A stretch of DNA of 64,000 nucleotides from Nocardioides lijunqiniae (GTDB lineage Bacteria; Actinomycetota; Actinomycetes; Propionibacteriales; Nocardioidaceae), in assembly GCF_015024225.1 (NCBI RefSeq), contig NZ_JACJGM010000008.1, positions 119,765 through 183,764 of the forward strand, read 5' to 3'. Shown one piece after another: positions 17,703 to 26,320 of the stretch (positions are counted from its first letter, which is position 1; every line of letters starts with the position of its first letter). The position numbers and the translations under genes are program-made. A model generated the notes under the pieces. That model had not been told where the DNA came from. It worked only from the letters and a program-made list of their open reading frames with translations, and did no database searches.

Positions 17703-19946
17703 TCACGACTTCTCGATGAACTGGCCCTGGTGGCTCAGCTCCAGGTCGGCGACGGCGATGGCGAGCGCGGGCGCGTCGAGCAGGTCGGGGTCGCGGTCGA
17801 GGAGCGCCTCGGCGGCCGCGCGCGCCTCGAGGATCGTCTCCTCGTCGCGCAGGACGCGGAGGTTCTGCAGCCCGGAGCGCCCGCCGGCCTGCGACCGGCC
17901 GAGGACGTCGCCCTCGCGGCGCAGCTCGAGGTCGACCCGGCTGAGCTCGAACCCGTCGTTGGTCGACGCCACGGCCGCGAGGCGCTCGGCGGCGGTGGGC
18001 TGCAGGGTCGGCGACAGGTCGGTCACGAGCAGGCACAGCCCGGGGTGACCGCCTCGGCCGACCCGCCCGCGCAGCTGGTGCAGCTGGGAGACCCCGAACC
18101 GGTCGGCGTCGAGCAGCACCATCGTGGTCGCGTTGGGCACGTCGACCCCGACCTCGATGACGGTCGTCGACACGAGCACGTCGATCTCACCGGCCGCGAA
18201 GGCGCGCATGGTGGCGTCCTTCTCGTCCGGGGCCATGCGGCCGTGGAGGCGGGCCACCCGCAGGCCGTTGAGCGCCCCGAGCTGGAGCTCCACCACGATC
18301 TCCTCGACCGCGGCGAGGGGAGGCCGCAGCGGCTGCGGCGGGATCGGGAGCCCGTCCTCGTCGACCTCGAGCTGGTCGGTCTCGCCCTCCTCGGGCTCGT
18401 CGCCCTCGATGCGCGCGCACACGACGTAGGCCTGGTGCCCCTGGGCGACCTCCTCACGGACCCGCTGCCAGACGCGCTCGATCCAGGCCGGGTGCTCCTG
18501 GGTGTTGACGACGTTGGTCTGGATGGGGGCACGTCCGGCGGGCAGCTCGGTCAGCACCGACGTCTCGAGGTCGCCGAACACCGTCATCGCGACCGTGCGC
18601 GGGATCGGCGTGGCCGTCATGACCAGCACGTGCGGAGGCATCACGGCCTTGCCGGTCAGCGCCGCGCGCTGCTCGACGCCGAAGCGGTGCTGCTCGTCGA
18701 CCACGACCAGGCCGAGGTCGGCGAACATGACGTTGTCCTCGAGCAGCGCGTGGGTGCCGATCACGATGCCGGACTCGCCGCTGGCCAGGCGCGACATCGG
18801 CGCGGTGCGCTGCGACTTGGTCATCGACCCGGTGAGGAGCTCGACCGCCGTGCCCTCCGCCGGGCCCCCGAGCATCCCGCCGTGGGCGAGGTCGCCGAGC
18901 ATGGCGGTGATGGAGCGGTAGTGCTGCTGGGCGAGGACCTCGGTCGGGGCGATCAGGGCCGCCTGTCCCCCCGAGTCGACCGTGCGCAGCATCGCGCGCA
19001 GCGCCACCAGGGTCTTGCCGGAGCCGACCTCGCCCTGCAGGAGGCGGTTCATCGGGTGCGGCTGTGCGAGGTCGGCCTCGATCTGGGCGCCCACCTCTCG
19101 CTGGCCGTCGGTGAGCGTGAACGGCAGCCGCGCGTCGAACGCCGCCAGCAGCGCGCCGTCGCCGCCGGTGCGCTCGTGGGCCCCGAGCGCCGCCACCGCG
19201 CGGCGCCGCCGGCCCAGCACCAGCTGGGTCACCAGCGCCTCCTCGAAGCGGTAGCGGCGCTGGGCGCGCGCCACCTGCTCGAGCTCGTCGGGGCCGTGGA
19301 TCCACTCCAGTGCCGTGCCGGCGTCGATGACGTCGTAGTCGCGCAGGACGTCGTCGGGCAGCAGCTCGACCGGCGGCTCCACGACGCTGAGGGCGAAGGA
19401 GATCGCGCGCTGGAAGTCCCAGTGGTCGACGCCCTTGGTGAGGGGGTAGAGCGGGTAGAGGCCGCGTAGCTGCTCGGGGCGGATCATCTCCTCGTCGTCG
19501 TCCGGGCCGCCGAAGAGCACCATGGTCGGGTTCGTGAGCTGCCACTGGTTGTTGAACTGGCCGGCCTGCCCGATGAACAGGCCCTTGCGGCCCACCGGCA
19601 GACGGCGCTGCTGCCACTCCGAGACGTGCTTGGACTTGGCGAAGAAGGTCATCTTCAGCCGCGGGCCGTCGGTGCGCAGCACCGTCTCCAGGCGGAACGC
19701 CGGCTTGCCCGAGCGGCGGTCGGTGTAGGCGTGCATGCGGCTGTCGGAGATCTCCCCCACCACCGTGAGCATCTGCCCGACCTGCAGGTCGTCCACGCGG
19801 GTGAGCTCGCCGGTCTTGATGTAGCGGCGGGGGAAGTGGGCCAGCAGGTCGCGGACCGTCTCGATGTGCAGGTTCTTGACGATCTTGTCGCGCTTGTTCT
19901 TGGCGTCGCCGAAGACGGCGGCGACCGGGGAGTCGGGGCTGATCAC
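17703..19946 (-). CDS. recG: ATP-dependent DNA helicase RecG
   Basis: RecG remodels stalled forks and branched DNA. The 747-residue protein has the N-terminal wedge domain (DLLAHFPRRYI), Walker A LLQGEVGSGKTLVALRA, DEQHRFGVEQR (DEQH-box type), TATPIPRT, and the C-terminal QLHQLRGRVGRG with a C-terminal extension. An acidic insert (about EGDEPEEGETDQLEVDEDG) sits between helicase motifs III and IV, as in other actinobacterial RecG proteins. The GTG at 19946 (VISPDSPV) is chosen, 10 nt after the upstream gene; frames further up overlap that gene. Confidence 0.96.
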   Translation of the reverse strand: MISPDSPVAAVFGDAKNKRDKIVKNLHIETVRDLLAHFPRRYIKTGELTRVDDLQVGQMLTVVGEISDSRMHAYTDRRSGKPAFRLETVLRTDGPRLKMTFFAKSKHVSEWQQRRLPVGRKGLFIGQAGQFNNQWQLTNPTMVLFGGPDDDEEMIRPEQLRGLYPLYPLTKGVDHWDFQRAISFALSVVEPPVELLPDDVLRDYDVIDAGTALEWIHGPDELEQVARAQRRYRFEEALVTQLVLGRRRRAVAALGAHERTGGDGALLAAFDARLPFTLTDGQREVGAQIEADLAQPHPMNRLLQGEVGSGKTLVALRAMLRTVDSGGQAALIAPTEVLAQQHYRSITAMLGDLAHGGMLGGPAEGTAVELLTGSMTKSQRTAPMSRLASGESGIVIGTHALLEDNVMFADLGLVVVDEQHRFGVEQRAALTGKAVMPPHVLVMTATPIPRTVAMTVFGDLETSVLTELPAGRAPIQTNVVNTQEHPAWIERVWQRVREEVAQGHQAYVVCARIEGDEPEEGETDQLEVDEDGLPIPPQPLRPPLAAVEEIVVELQLGALNGLRVARLHGRMAPDEKDATMRAFAAGEIDVLVSTTVIEVGVDVPNATTMVLLDADRFGVSQLHQLRGRVGRGGHPGLCLLVTDLSPTLQPTAAERLAAVASTNDGFELSRVDLELRREGDVLGRSQAGGRSGLQNLRVLRDEETILEARAAAEALLDRDPDLLDAPALAIAVADLELSHQGQFIEKS

Positions 19947-19956
19947 GCGCGACCTC

Positions 19957-21627
19957 TCACTCGACGGACAGCAGGAGCGGGTAGCGCTCCTGCCCACCGT
20001 CGTACACCACGACGTCGACATGGGGGTGGTGCCGGTCGACCCAGGCGGCCGCGCGCTCGGCCAGCCCGTCGGCGCTCTCCCCCGACACCAGCGTCACCAG
20101 CTCGCCGCCGCCGGCCAGCAGCCTGCCCAGCACGCTGCCGGCGACCTCGTCGAGGTCCTGGCCGACGACCGCGAAGTCACCGGCGATGACGCCGAGCACG
20201 TCGCCGGGCTCGCAGGGGCCGGCCATCGTCATCGCCTGCCGGGCCGCGATCGTGACCGCTCCGTGGCGGGCGTGGCGCGAGGTCGCGGTCATCTCCAGGA
20301 CGTCCTGCTCGAAGGTGCGGGCGGGCTCGTGCACCGCGATCGCCGCCAGGCCCTGCACCTGCGCCTGCGTCGGGATCACCGCGACGCGCACCTGACCGTC
20401 CAGGTCAGGGTCGTTCTCGACCATCTGACCGGCGATCTGGGCGACCCGCACGGAGTCGGCGTCGTTGGGCAGGACGACGACCTCGCTGGCACCGCAGGCG
20501 GTGATGGCCTCCAGGACCTGGCCGGTCGACGGTCGGCGGCCGGGGCCCCCGTCGACCACCACCGCGCCGGCCTCCTCGAAGAGCGCCCGCAGGCCCGGAC
20601 CCGCGGCGACCGCGACGATCCGGCGTCCGTCGCGCTGGCGGCCGCGTCCGTGACGAGCCTCGGCCACCTGCTCGGCGAAGTGGGTGACCCGCACCCGGTG
20701 CGGGCGGCCCGCCTCGATCCCGGCCTCGATCGCGGCACCCACGTCGTCCACGTGGACGTGGACGTTCCACAGGCCGTCGCCGCCGACGACGACCAGGGAG
20801 TCGCCCAGCCCGTCCAGGGTGGTGCGCAGCGCCGGGATCGCCGCCTCGGTGGCGTCGAGGAGGTACATCACCTCGTAGGCGGGGCCGTCGGGGCTGAGGT
20901 CGTGCTCGGGCACGGCGCCGGCGTGCGGGATCGGGATCGCGTGGCGCCCCAGCGGGCTGGTCACCGGCACCGGGCGACGACCGGTGAGCGCCGTCTCGGC
21001 GGCGTCGAGGATCACGCTCAGGCCGCGGCCGCCGGCGTCGACGACCCCGGCGTCCTTGAGGACCTGGAGCTGCTCCGGCGTGCGCGCGAGCGCCTCGCGG
21101 GCGGCGCGTGCGGCTGCGGTGAACACGTCGCGGGCGCGCACCGAGGGGTCGGCCGCCAGCGCCACCGCCGCCTCCGAGGCCGCCCGGGCGACGGTCAGCA
21201 TCGTCCCCTCGACCGGACGTCCCACCGCGGCGTAGCTGGCCTCGGTGGCGCGACGCAGCGCCTCGGCCATGACCTGCGCGTTGCGCTCCTCGGGCGTCGC
21301 GGCGGAGATCCGACGCGCGATCGCGCCCAGCATCTCGCTCAGGATGACCCCGGAGTTGCCCCGGGCGCCCAGCAGCGCGCCCCGGCCGAACGCCGCCAGC
21401 GCGACGTCGCGGTCGCCGTTCGGGGAACCGTCGGCGGCCTCCCGGATCGCGTCGCGTGCGGCCGACACGGTGAGGTACATGTTCGTGCCGGTGTCGCCGT
21501 CGGGCACCGGGTAGACGTTGAGGGCGTCGATCTCCTCGCGGGCCTGCGCCAGCGCGTCCGTGGCGATGTCGACGAACCGGAGCACGACCGCGAGCTCGAT
21601 GATGCCGCTGCGCGGGGTCTCTTCCAT
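19957..21627 (-). CDS. DAK2-domain protein, FakA-like fatty acid kinase component
   Basis: The 556-residue protein carries the DAK2 ATP-binding signature ALNVYPVPDGDTGTNMYLT and GARGNSGVILSEMLGAI, then a long C-terminal DegV/FakA-type region (AYEVMYLLDA, VVLPNDADSVRVA). In Firmicutes, FakA phosphorylates exogenous fatty acids bound to FakB. Here that role is inferred from domain order, and no fakB is seen in the window. It precedes recG, as in many actinobacteria. The ATG at 21627 (MEETPRSG) is chosen with AGG upstream; an extra 13 residues are possible. Confidence 0.88.
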   Translation of the reverse strand: MEETPRSGIIELAVVLRFVDIATDALAQAREEIDALNVYPVPDGDTGTNMYLTVSAARDAIREAADGSPNGDRDVALAAFGRGALLGARGNSGVILSEMLGAIARRISAATPEERNAQVMAEALRRATEASYAAVGRPVEGTMLTVARAASEAAVALAADPSVRARDVFTAAARAAREALARTPEQLQVLKDAGVVDAGGRGLSVILDAAETALTGRRPVPVTSPLGRHAIPIPHAGAVPEHDLSPDGPAYEVMYLLDATEAAIPALRTTLDGLGDSLVVVGGDGLWNVHVHVDDVGAAIEAGIEAGRPHRVRVTHFAEQVAEARHGRGRQRDGRRIVAVAAGPGLRALFEEAGAVVVDGGPGRRPSTGQVLEAITACGASEVVVLPNDADSVRVAQIAGQMVENDPDLDGQVRVAVIPTQAQVQGLAAIAVHEPARTFEQDVLEMTATSRHARHGAVTIAARQAMTMAGPCEPGDVLGVIAGDFAVVGQDLDEVAGSVLGRLLAGGGELVTLVSGESADGLAERAAAWVDRHHPHVDVVVYDGGQERYPLLLSVE

Positions 21628-21777
21628 CGCCTGCCTAGGGTCACGGGGGTGGGTGGCCGAAGCCACAGAGTAGTGGGACCGGCACGATTTTCGGCTCGGG
21701 CGGGGTTCGGATACTCTTGTGCGGTTGCCCGCCGAGCGGGCCCTTCGTCTATCACCACTACTCAGGAGTCAATCACC

Positions 21778-21963
21778 GTGGCTGCCGTCTGTGACATCTG
21801 CGCCAAGAAGCCTGGCTTCGGCAACAACCGGCCGTGGTCGCGCAAGATCACCAAGCGCCGCTTCGACCCCAACATCCAGCGGGTCCGTGCCAAGATCAAC
21901 GGCACGCCGCAGCGGCTCAACGTGTGCACCGGCTGCCTCAAGGCCGGCAAGGTCAGCCGCTGA
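21778..21963 (+). CDS. rpmB: 50S ribosomal protein L28
   Basis: The 61-residue bL28 sequence reads AAVCDICAKKPGFGNNR, then RRFDPNIQRVRAK and NVCTGCLKAGKV. Two CxxC pairs mark the zinc-binding (C+) type; together with C+ L32 at 15676 this organism has zinc forms of both. Start is GTG with AGGAG 9 nt upstream. It is divergent from the DAK2-recG unit, with a TACTCT -10-like hexamer about 65 nt upstream. It is transcribed alone and ends at a strong hairpin. Confidence 0.97.
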   Translation: MAAVCDICAKKPGFGNNRPWSRKITKRRFDPNIQRVRAKINGTPQRLNVCTGCLKAGKVSR

Positions 21964-21975
21964 CCTGAGCTCTTC

Positions 21976-22014
21976 CACGCACGGCCGTCACCCTCCGGGT
22001 GGCGGCCGTTCGTG
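21976..22014. terminator. Bidirectional terminator hairpin between rpmB and thiL
   Basis: An inverted repeat of about 17-18 bp with a TCC loop: ACGGCCG and CACCC arms pair with GGGTG and CGGCCGT, and an outer CACG/CGTG extension follows one mismatch. It lies 12 nt after rpmB and 8 nt from the thiL stop, serving both convergent genes. Confidence 0.85.
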
Positions 22015-22022
22015 CGTTCGGC

Positions 22023-22976
22023 CTAGAAGTGGGTCCAGCCGGTGGGGCCGTCGTAGGCGCCGCCGTCGACGGTGACCCCGGGGTCGCCCTCGAGCACGTC
22101 CCCGATGACGTGCCAGCCCTCGGGCACCGCGGCCGCGTCGGGGAACGTCGCCAGGAGCGCGTGGTCGTCGCCGCCTCCGAGGATGAACGACAGCGGGTCC
22201 GCGCCGGTCGCGGCGCCGACGGCGACGAGCGGCTCGGGCACCTCGAAGGCGTCACGGCGCACGTCGATGGCCACGCCGGAGTCGTCGGCCAGGTGACCGG
22301 CGTCGGCCAGCAGCCCGTCGGAGACGTCGATCATCGAGGTGGCGCCCGCCGCGGCGGCGACCGCGCCGGCGTCGTACGGCGGCTCGGGGCGGCGGTAGGC
22401 CTCCACCAGGACGCGCGGTGAGCGGAAGCCGCGCCCCAGGACCGCGAGGCCCCCGGCGGCCCAGCCCTGGCGGCCGGTGATGGCCAGGACGTCGCCGGGC
22501 TCGGCGCCGGAGCGTACGACGGGCGCCTGCAGGCAGGCGCCGATCACCGTGACGGCGATGACGACCTCGTCGGCGCGGGTGACGTCTCCCCCGACCACGC
22601 TGGCGCCCACGAGCCCGCACTCGGCGGCGAAGCCCGCCGCGAACTCCAGCGCCCACTGCGCCGGCAGGTCGGGCGGCGCGGCGATGCCGACCGTCAGCGA
22701 GTGGGCGCGGCCGCCCATCGCGTTGAGGTCGGAGAGGTTCTGGGCGGCGGCGCGGTGGCCGACGTCCTCCGCGCTGGACCAGTCGCGGCGGAAGTGGCGG
22801 CCCTCGACCATGAGGTCGGTGGAGACGACCACGTGGCCGGTGCGCACCCGCAGCACGGCCGCGTCGTCGCCGGGGCCGACCAGCACGTGCTCCCCCTGCG
22901 GGAAGAGCCCGACGAGCTCGGAGATGAGGCCGAACTCACCGGCGTCGGCCAGGGTCGCGTCGGGCGGGAACGTCAT
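22023..22976 (-). CDS. thiL: Thiamine-monophosphate kinase
   Basis: ThiL phosphorylates thiamine monophosphate to the pyrophosphate cofactor. The 317-residue protein has VGPGDDAAVLR, VSTDLMVEGRHF, NLSDLNAMGG (metal/ATP motifs of the PurM fold), MIDVSDGLLADAGH, and a C-terminal GGGDDHALLATF. The ATG at 22976 (MTFPPDATL) is used; an upstream GTG/ATG would add up to 16 residues lacking family similarity. It is convergent with rpmB and divergent from the AsnC-type gene. Confidence 0.93.
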   Translation of the reverse strand: MTFPPDATLADAGEFGLISELVGLFPQGEHVLVGPGDDAAVLRVRTGHVVVSTDLMVEGRHFRRDWSSAEDVGHRAAAQNLSDLNAMGGRAHSLTVGIAAPPDLPAQWALEFAAGFAAECGLVGASVVGGDVTRADEVVIAVTVIGACLQAPVVRSGAEPGDVLAITGRQGWAAGGLAVLGRGFRSPRVLVEAYRRPEPPYDAGAVAAAAGATSMIDVSDGLLADAGHLADDSGVAIDVRRDAFEVPEPLVAVGAATGADPLSFILGGGDDHALLATFPDAAAVPEGWHVIGDVLEGDPGVTVDGGAYDGPTGWTHF

Positions 22977-23092
22977 GCAGGCATCCCACCAGATGCTGGG
23001 ATCCATGCGGCTATGGACACTCACGCGGGGCGCGATAGGTTGACCGTCACACCGCTGTCACACCGTCGTCACCGAGATTGAGGGAGACCCCC

Positions 23093-23329
23093 ATGGTCGT
23101 CCAGGCGTACATCCTGATCCAGACCGATGTCGGCAAGGCCGCCGAGGTCGCCAAGTCCATCGCGGCGGTCAAGGGCGTGACGCTGGCCGAGGACGTCACC
23201 GGTCCCTACGACGTCATCGTGCGCGCCGAGGCCCGCAACGTCGACGAGCTGGGCAAGCTCGTCGTGGCCAAGGTCCAGACGCTCGACGGGATCACGCGCA
23301 CGCTGACGTGCCCCGTCGTCCACATCTGA
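23093..23329 (+). CDS. Lrp/AsnC ligand-binding (RAM) domain protein
   Basis: The 78-residue protein consists only of the AsnC/Lrp effector-binding domain: VQAYILIQTDVGKAAEVAKSI, then GPYDVIVRAEARNVDELGKLV, and IDGxT-like DGITRTLTCPVVHI. It has no DNA-binding helix-turn-helix. Stand-alone RAM domains form ring oligomers and may bind small molecules; the ligand is unknown. Start is the ATG at 23093 with GAGGGAG upstream. Its stop codon overlaps the ribosome site of the next gene, so the pair is likely an operon. Confidence 0.85.
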   Translation: MVVQAYILIQTDVGKAAEVAKSIAAVKGVTLAEDVTGPYDVIVRAEARNVDELGKLVVAKVQTLDGITRTLTCPVVHI

Positions 23330-23338
23330 GGCGCTGAG

Positions 23339-23887
23339 CTGAGCCGCCTCCCCCGACACCCCGCACGACGCCCCGGGTCCCGCTGGGTCCGGGGCGTCGT
23401 CGTGTCCGCCTGCGCCGCCGTCCTGGTGATCACCCTCGCGGGCTGCGGCGGGCCGACGGAGATCGACTCGGTCGACCTCGACGAGGCCGACGCGGCGGCG
23501 TGCCGCGACTTCGTCGACGGGCTGCCCGAGAGCCTGGCCGGCCTGGACCGCGCCGACGTGGCGCCCGACGACGCCCTCGGCGCGGCGTGGGGCGACCCTG
23601 CCGTCGTCGTGACCTGCGGCGCGGCGGAGCCGAAGGACTTCGACGAGGTCACCTGGGCGTGCCAGGAGGTGGGCGGCGTGGGGTGGTTCGGCGACCCCTC
23701 GCTCATCGAGGCCGGCAACCAGGACGAGGACATCACCGTCTGGGCGCTGACCCACTCCCCGCTGGTCTCGATCGCGATCCCGTCCGACTACCGGCCCGAC
23801 AGCGTGCCGGCCACGCTCGCGGCCGTGGCGACGCCGTTGGCTGACAGCCTGGAGCTCGTCGAGCCCTGCCTCGACCCGCCCGAGTGA
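23339..23887 (+). CDS. DUF3515-family lipoprotein
   Basis: The protein has a basic N-region (RHPARRPGSRWVRG), a hydrophobic stretch, and the lipobox ITLAGC with the modified Cys at residue 36. It is therefore a predicted exported lipoprotein; the rest matches DUF3515, whose function is unknown. The first GTG in frame (23402) would drop every positive residue of the signal peptide. The CTG at 23339 has GAGG (23328-23331) with ideal 7-nt spacing, overlapping the upstream stop. CTG is therefore the proposed start (182 residues). Confidence 0.85.
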   Translation: MSRLPRHPARRPGSRWVRGVVVSACAAVLVITLAGCGGPTEIDSVDLDEADAAACRDFVDGLPESLAGLDRADVAPDDALGAAWGDPAVVVTCGAAEPKDFDEVTWACQEVGGVGWFGDPSLIEAGNQDEDITVWALTHSPLVSIAIPSDYRPDSVPATLAAVATPLADSLELVEPCLDPPE

Positions 23888-23897
23888 GCCGTGTCGG

Positions 23898-25025
23898 TCA
23901 GCGCAGGCCGGTGTCGCGCGCGAGCGCCAGCCGGATCAGCCGGTCGACCAGCGCGGAGTAGTCCAGGCCGCTGGCGGCCCACATCCGCGGGAACATCGAC
24001 AGCGGGGTGAAGCCCGGCATCGTGTTGAGCTCGTTGACGACCAGCGAGCCGTCGGGGTGCACGAAGAAGTCGACGCGGGCCAGCCCCTCGCAGCCCACCG
24101 CGGTGAACGCCTGGGCCGCGAGATCCCGCAGCCGGATCGCGACGTCGTCGGGCAGGTCGGCCGGGACGTCGAGCTCGGTGTGCTCCTCCGGGAGGTACTT
24201 CGCGGCGAAGTCGTAGAACTCGTGCTCGCCGGTGATCCGGATCTCGGCCGGCACGCTGGTGTCGGTGCCGCCGTCGAAGCGCTCCAGGACGCCGCACTCC
24301 ACCTCGCGGGCGCCCTCGGCGGCCACCTCGACGAGGACCTTGGGGTCGTGGACGAGCGCGTCCTCGATCGCCTGGGCGAGCTCGCTCTCGTCGTGGATCT
24401 TGGAGATGCCGATGCTGGAGCCGCCGCGCGCCGGCTTGGCGAACAGCGGGTAGCCCAGCTCCGCCGCCCGGTGGCGCACGGCGGACGGCGCCGCCGCCCA
24501 CTCGCGCGCGGTGACGGTGATGCTGGGCATCAGCGGCAGGCCGGCGGCGCCCAGGACGACCTTCATGTAGGCCTTGTCCATGCTCACCGCGGAGGCGAGC
24601 ACGCCGGCGCCGACGTAGCGCACGCCGGCCATCTCGAGCATCCCCTGGAGGGTGCCGTCCTCGCCCCACGGACCGTGCAGGAGCGGGAAGACGACGTCGA
24701 CCTCGCCGAGGGTGCGGGGCGGGCTCGAGGGCTCGGAGACGACGAGGTCCGTGGCACCGGCGGCGCGCGACAGGGCGACCGGCGCGCGGTCGCCGTCGAC
24801 GCTCGGCAGCTGGTCGGCACCCTGGATGCGCAGCCTCTCCGGGTCGCCGCTCTCGAGGACCCAGCGACCGTCGGGGGCGATGCCGACCGGAACGACGTCG
24901 TAGACGTCGCGGTCGATCGCGGAGAGCACGCTGCCGGCCGTCACGCAGGAGATCGCGTGCTCGCTGGAGCGGCCGCCGAACACGACGGCGACGCGGGGCT
25001 TGCGCTCGGGGGTGGGGGCGTTCAT
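23898..25025 (-). CDS. ddl: D-alanine--D-alanine ligase
   Basis: Ddl makes the D-Ala-D-Ala dipeptide of peptidoglycan in the cytoplasm. The 375-residue ATP-grasp protein has VAVVFGGRSSEHAISC, PLLHGPWGEDGTLQGMLE, the KPARGGSSIGISKI nucleotide loop, and LARVDFFVHPDG...NELNTMPGFTPLSMFP at the metal site. Start is the ATG at 25025. A TAGGGT hexamer lies 7 nt upstream with no Shine-Dalgarno site, suggesting a leaderless message. It is divergent from the trans-sulfuration gene with only 31 nt between them. Confidence 0.97.
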   Translation of the reverse strand: MNAPTPERKPRVAVVFGGRSSEHAISCVTAGSVLSAIDRDVYDVVPVGIAPDGRWVLESGDPERLRIQGADQLPSVDGDRAPVALSRAAGATDLVVSEPSSPPRTLGEVDVVFPLLHGPWGEDGTLQGMLEMAGVRYVGAGVLASAVSMDKAYMKVVLGAAGLPLMPSITVTAREWAAAPSAVRHRAAELGYPLFAKPARGGSSIGISKIHDESELAQAIEDALVHDPKVLVEVAAEGAREVECGVLERFDGGTDTSVPAEIRITGEHEFYDFAAKYLPEEHTELDVPADLPDDVAIRLRDLAAQAFTAVGCEGLARVDFFVHPDGSLVVNELNTMPGFTPLSMFPRMWAASGLDYSALVDRLIRLALARDTGLR

Positions 25026-25032
25026 CGCGACG

Positions 25033-25038
25033 ACCCTA
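25033..25038 (-). promoter_or_regulatory. -10 element of leaderless ddl transcript
   Basis: TAGGGT on the minus strand ends 7 nt before the ddl ATG. No ribosome-binding site lies between them. Confidence 0.5.
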
Positions 25039-25044
25039 GTCTCC

Positions 25045-25050
25045 TACGCT
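25045..25050 (+). promoter_or_regulatory. -10 element of leaderless PLP-enzyme transcript
   Basis: TACGCT ends 6 nt before the ATG at 25057. With the opposing element at 25033 it forms a compact divergent promoter in 31 bp. Confidence 0.5.
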
Positions 25051-25056
25051 TTCGCC

Positions 25057-26133
25057 ATGCCCGAGGACTCGCCCGACCTGCAGCCAGCCACGATCGCGGT
25101 CACGGCCGGACGGCCGCCGCACGACCCCGACCAGCCGCTCAACACCCCGATCACGATGACGTCGACGTACGTCGCCGGCGGGCAGCTGGAGTACGGCCGC
25201 TACGGCAACCCCACCTGGGCGGCGTTCGAGGAGGCGCTGGGCGCCCTGGAGGGCGGGCGCTGCCTGGCCTTCTCCAGCGGTCTCGCGGCCGTCAGCACGG
25301 TGCTCGACCTGGTGACCCAGGGCGGCAAGGTCGTCGCCCCCGCCCACTCCTACACCGGCACCCTCCTGCAGCTGGCCGACCTGGAGGCCCGCGGACGCAT
25401 CACCACCGAGCTCGTCGACATCACCGACACGGCCGCGGTCGCGGCTGCCTGCGTCGACGCGGCCCTCGTGTGGTTCGAGTCGCCGACCAACCCGGCCCTC
25501 GAGATCGCCGACATCGCGGCGATCGCCACTGCCGCCCACGAGCAGGGCGCCTACGTCGTCGTCGACAACACCTTCGCCACCCCCCTGCTGCAGCAGCCGC
25601 TCGCCCTCGGCGCGGACGTGGTGGTGCACTCGGCGACCAAGTACCTCGCGGGCCACAGCGACGTGCTGATGGGTGCCGTCGCCACCGCCGACGACGAGCT
25701 GTTCGCCGTCCTCAAGGGCCGCCGCGACCTCCTGGGCGCCGTCCCCGGCACGTTCGAGACCTGGCTGGCCCTGCGCGGCCTGCGCACCCTCCACCTGCGC
25801 GTCGAGCGCGCCCAGTCGAACGCCACCGAGCTGGTCAGCCGTCTGCGCGAGCACCCCGCCGTCGCCGAGGCCCGCTACCCCGGCTTCGGCGGCATCGTCT
25901 CCATCGTGCTGGCCGGCGAGGCGCTCGCCGCCGACCTGCTGGTCCAGAAGACCCGGCTCTGGGTGCACGCCACCAGCCTGGGCGGTGTCGAGTCGACGTT
26001 CGAGCGCCGCCGCCGCTGGAAGGCAGAGCCCGTCACCATCCCCGACGGCCTGGTCCGGCTCTCCGTCGGCGTCGAGGACGTCGAGGACCTGTGGCGCGAC
26101 CTGGCCCAGGCCCTGGACACGCTGACCGTCTGA
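25057..26133 (+). CDS. Cys/Met-metabolism PLP enzyme (cystathionine gamma-synthase/lyase type)
   Basis: This 358-residue enzyme belongs to the Cys/Met metabolism PLP-dependent family. It has YGRYGNPTWAAFEEALGALEGG, FSSGLAAVSTVL, WFESPTNPALEIADI, VVDNTFATPLLQQPLALGAD, and the PLP lysine in HSATKYLAGHSDVLMG. The C-terminus has SLGGVESTFERRRRWKAE and PDGLVRLSVGVED. It most likely acts in trans-sulfuration or on a related gamma-/beta-substituted amino acid. The ERRRRWKAE stretch replaces the more common HPASMTH-type motif, so the substrate is uncertain. Start is the ATG at 25057. Confidence 0.9.
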   Translation: MPEDSPDLQPATIAVTAGRPPHDPDQPLNTPITMTSTYVAGGQLEYGRYGNPTWAAFEEALGALEGGRCLAFSSGLAAVSTVLDLVTQGGKVVAPAHSYTGTLLQLADLEARGRITTELVDITDTAAVAAACVDAALVWFESPTNPALEIADIAAIATAAHEQGAYVVVDNTFATPLLQQPLALGADVVVHSATKYLAGHSDVLMGAVATADDELFAVLKGRRDLLGAVPGTFETWLALRGLRTLHLRVERAQSNATELVSRLREHPAVAEARYPGFGGIVSIVLAGEALAADLLVQKTRLWVHATSLGGVESTFERRRRWKAEPVTIPDGLVRLSVGVEDVEDLWRDLAQALDTLTV

Positions 26134-26167
26134 TCGCGGCGCTCGGGGCTGGTGTTGGCCCGCGCGC

Positions 26168-26256
26168 TAGCAGCCCGGGTCTCGGCGTCAAGGAGCTTCG
26201 CCCGCTTCGCGGCGGCCTTCGGCCGTCCTTGACTCCGAGCCTCTCCCGGGCTGCTG
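26168..26256. repeat. Nested inverted repeat, left copy
   Basis: AGCAGCCCGGG (26168-26178) is inverted at 26246-26256. Inside it, GTCAAGGA (26187-26194) is inverted as TCCTTGAC (26226-26233) around a CTTCGCGG-rich loop. The inner unit recurs in reverse orientation at 26516-26580. It lies within the 581-nt gene-free gap 26134-26714, which holds only such repeats. Confidence 0.8.
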
Positions 26257-26320
26257 GGGCGGCGCACGGGCGGCGGCGGCTTCGCCGCGCCGCCCGCAAA
26301 CAGCGCGGACCCCGCCTATC

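Noticed and set aside
22977..23092. Thiamine (TPP) riboswitch near thiL
   Set aside because: The gap lacks the conserved TPP-riboswitch core elements (such as CTGAGA in the proper context), and thiL is a salvage/kinase gene usually not so controlled in actinobacteria.
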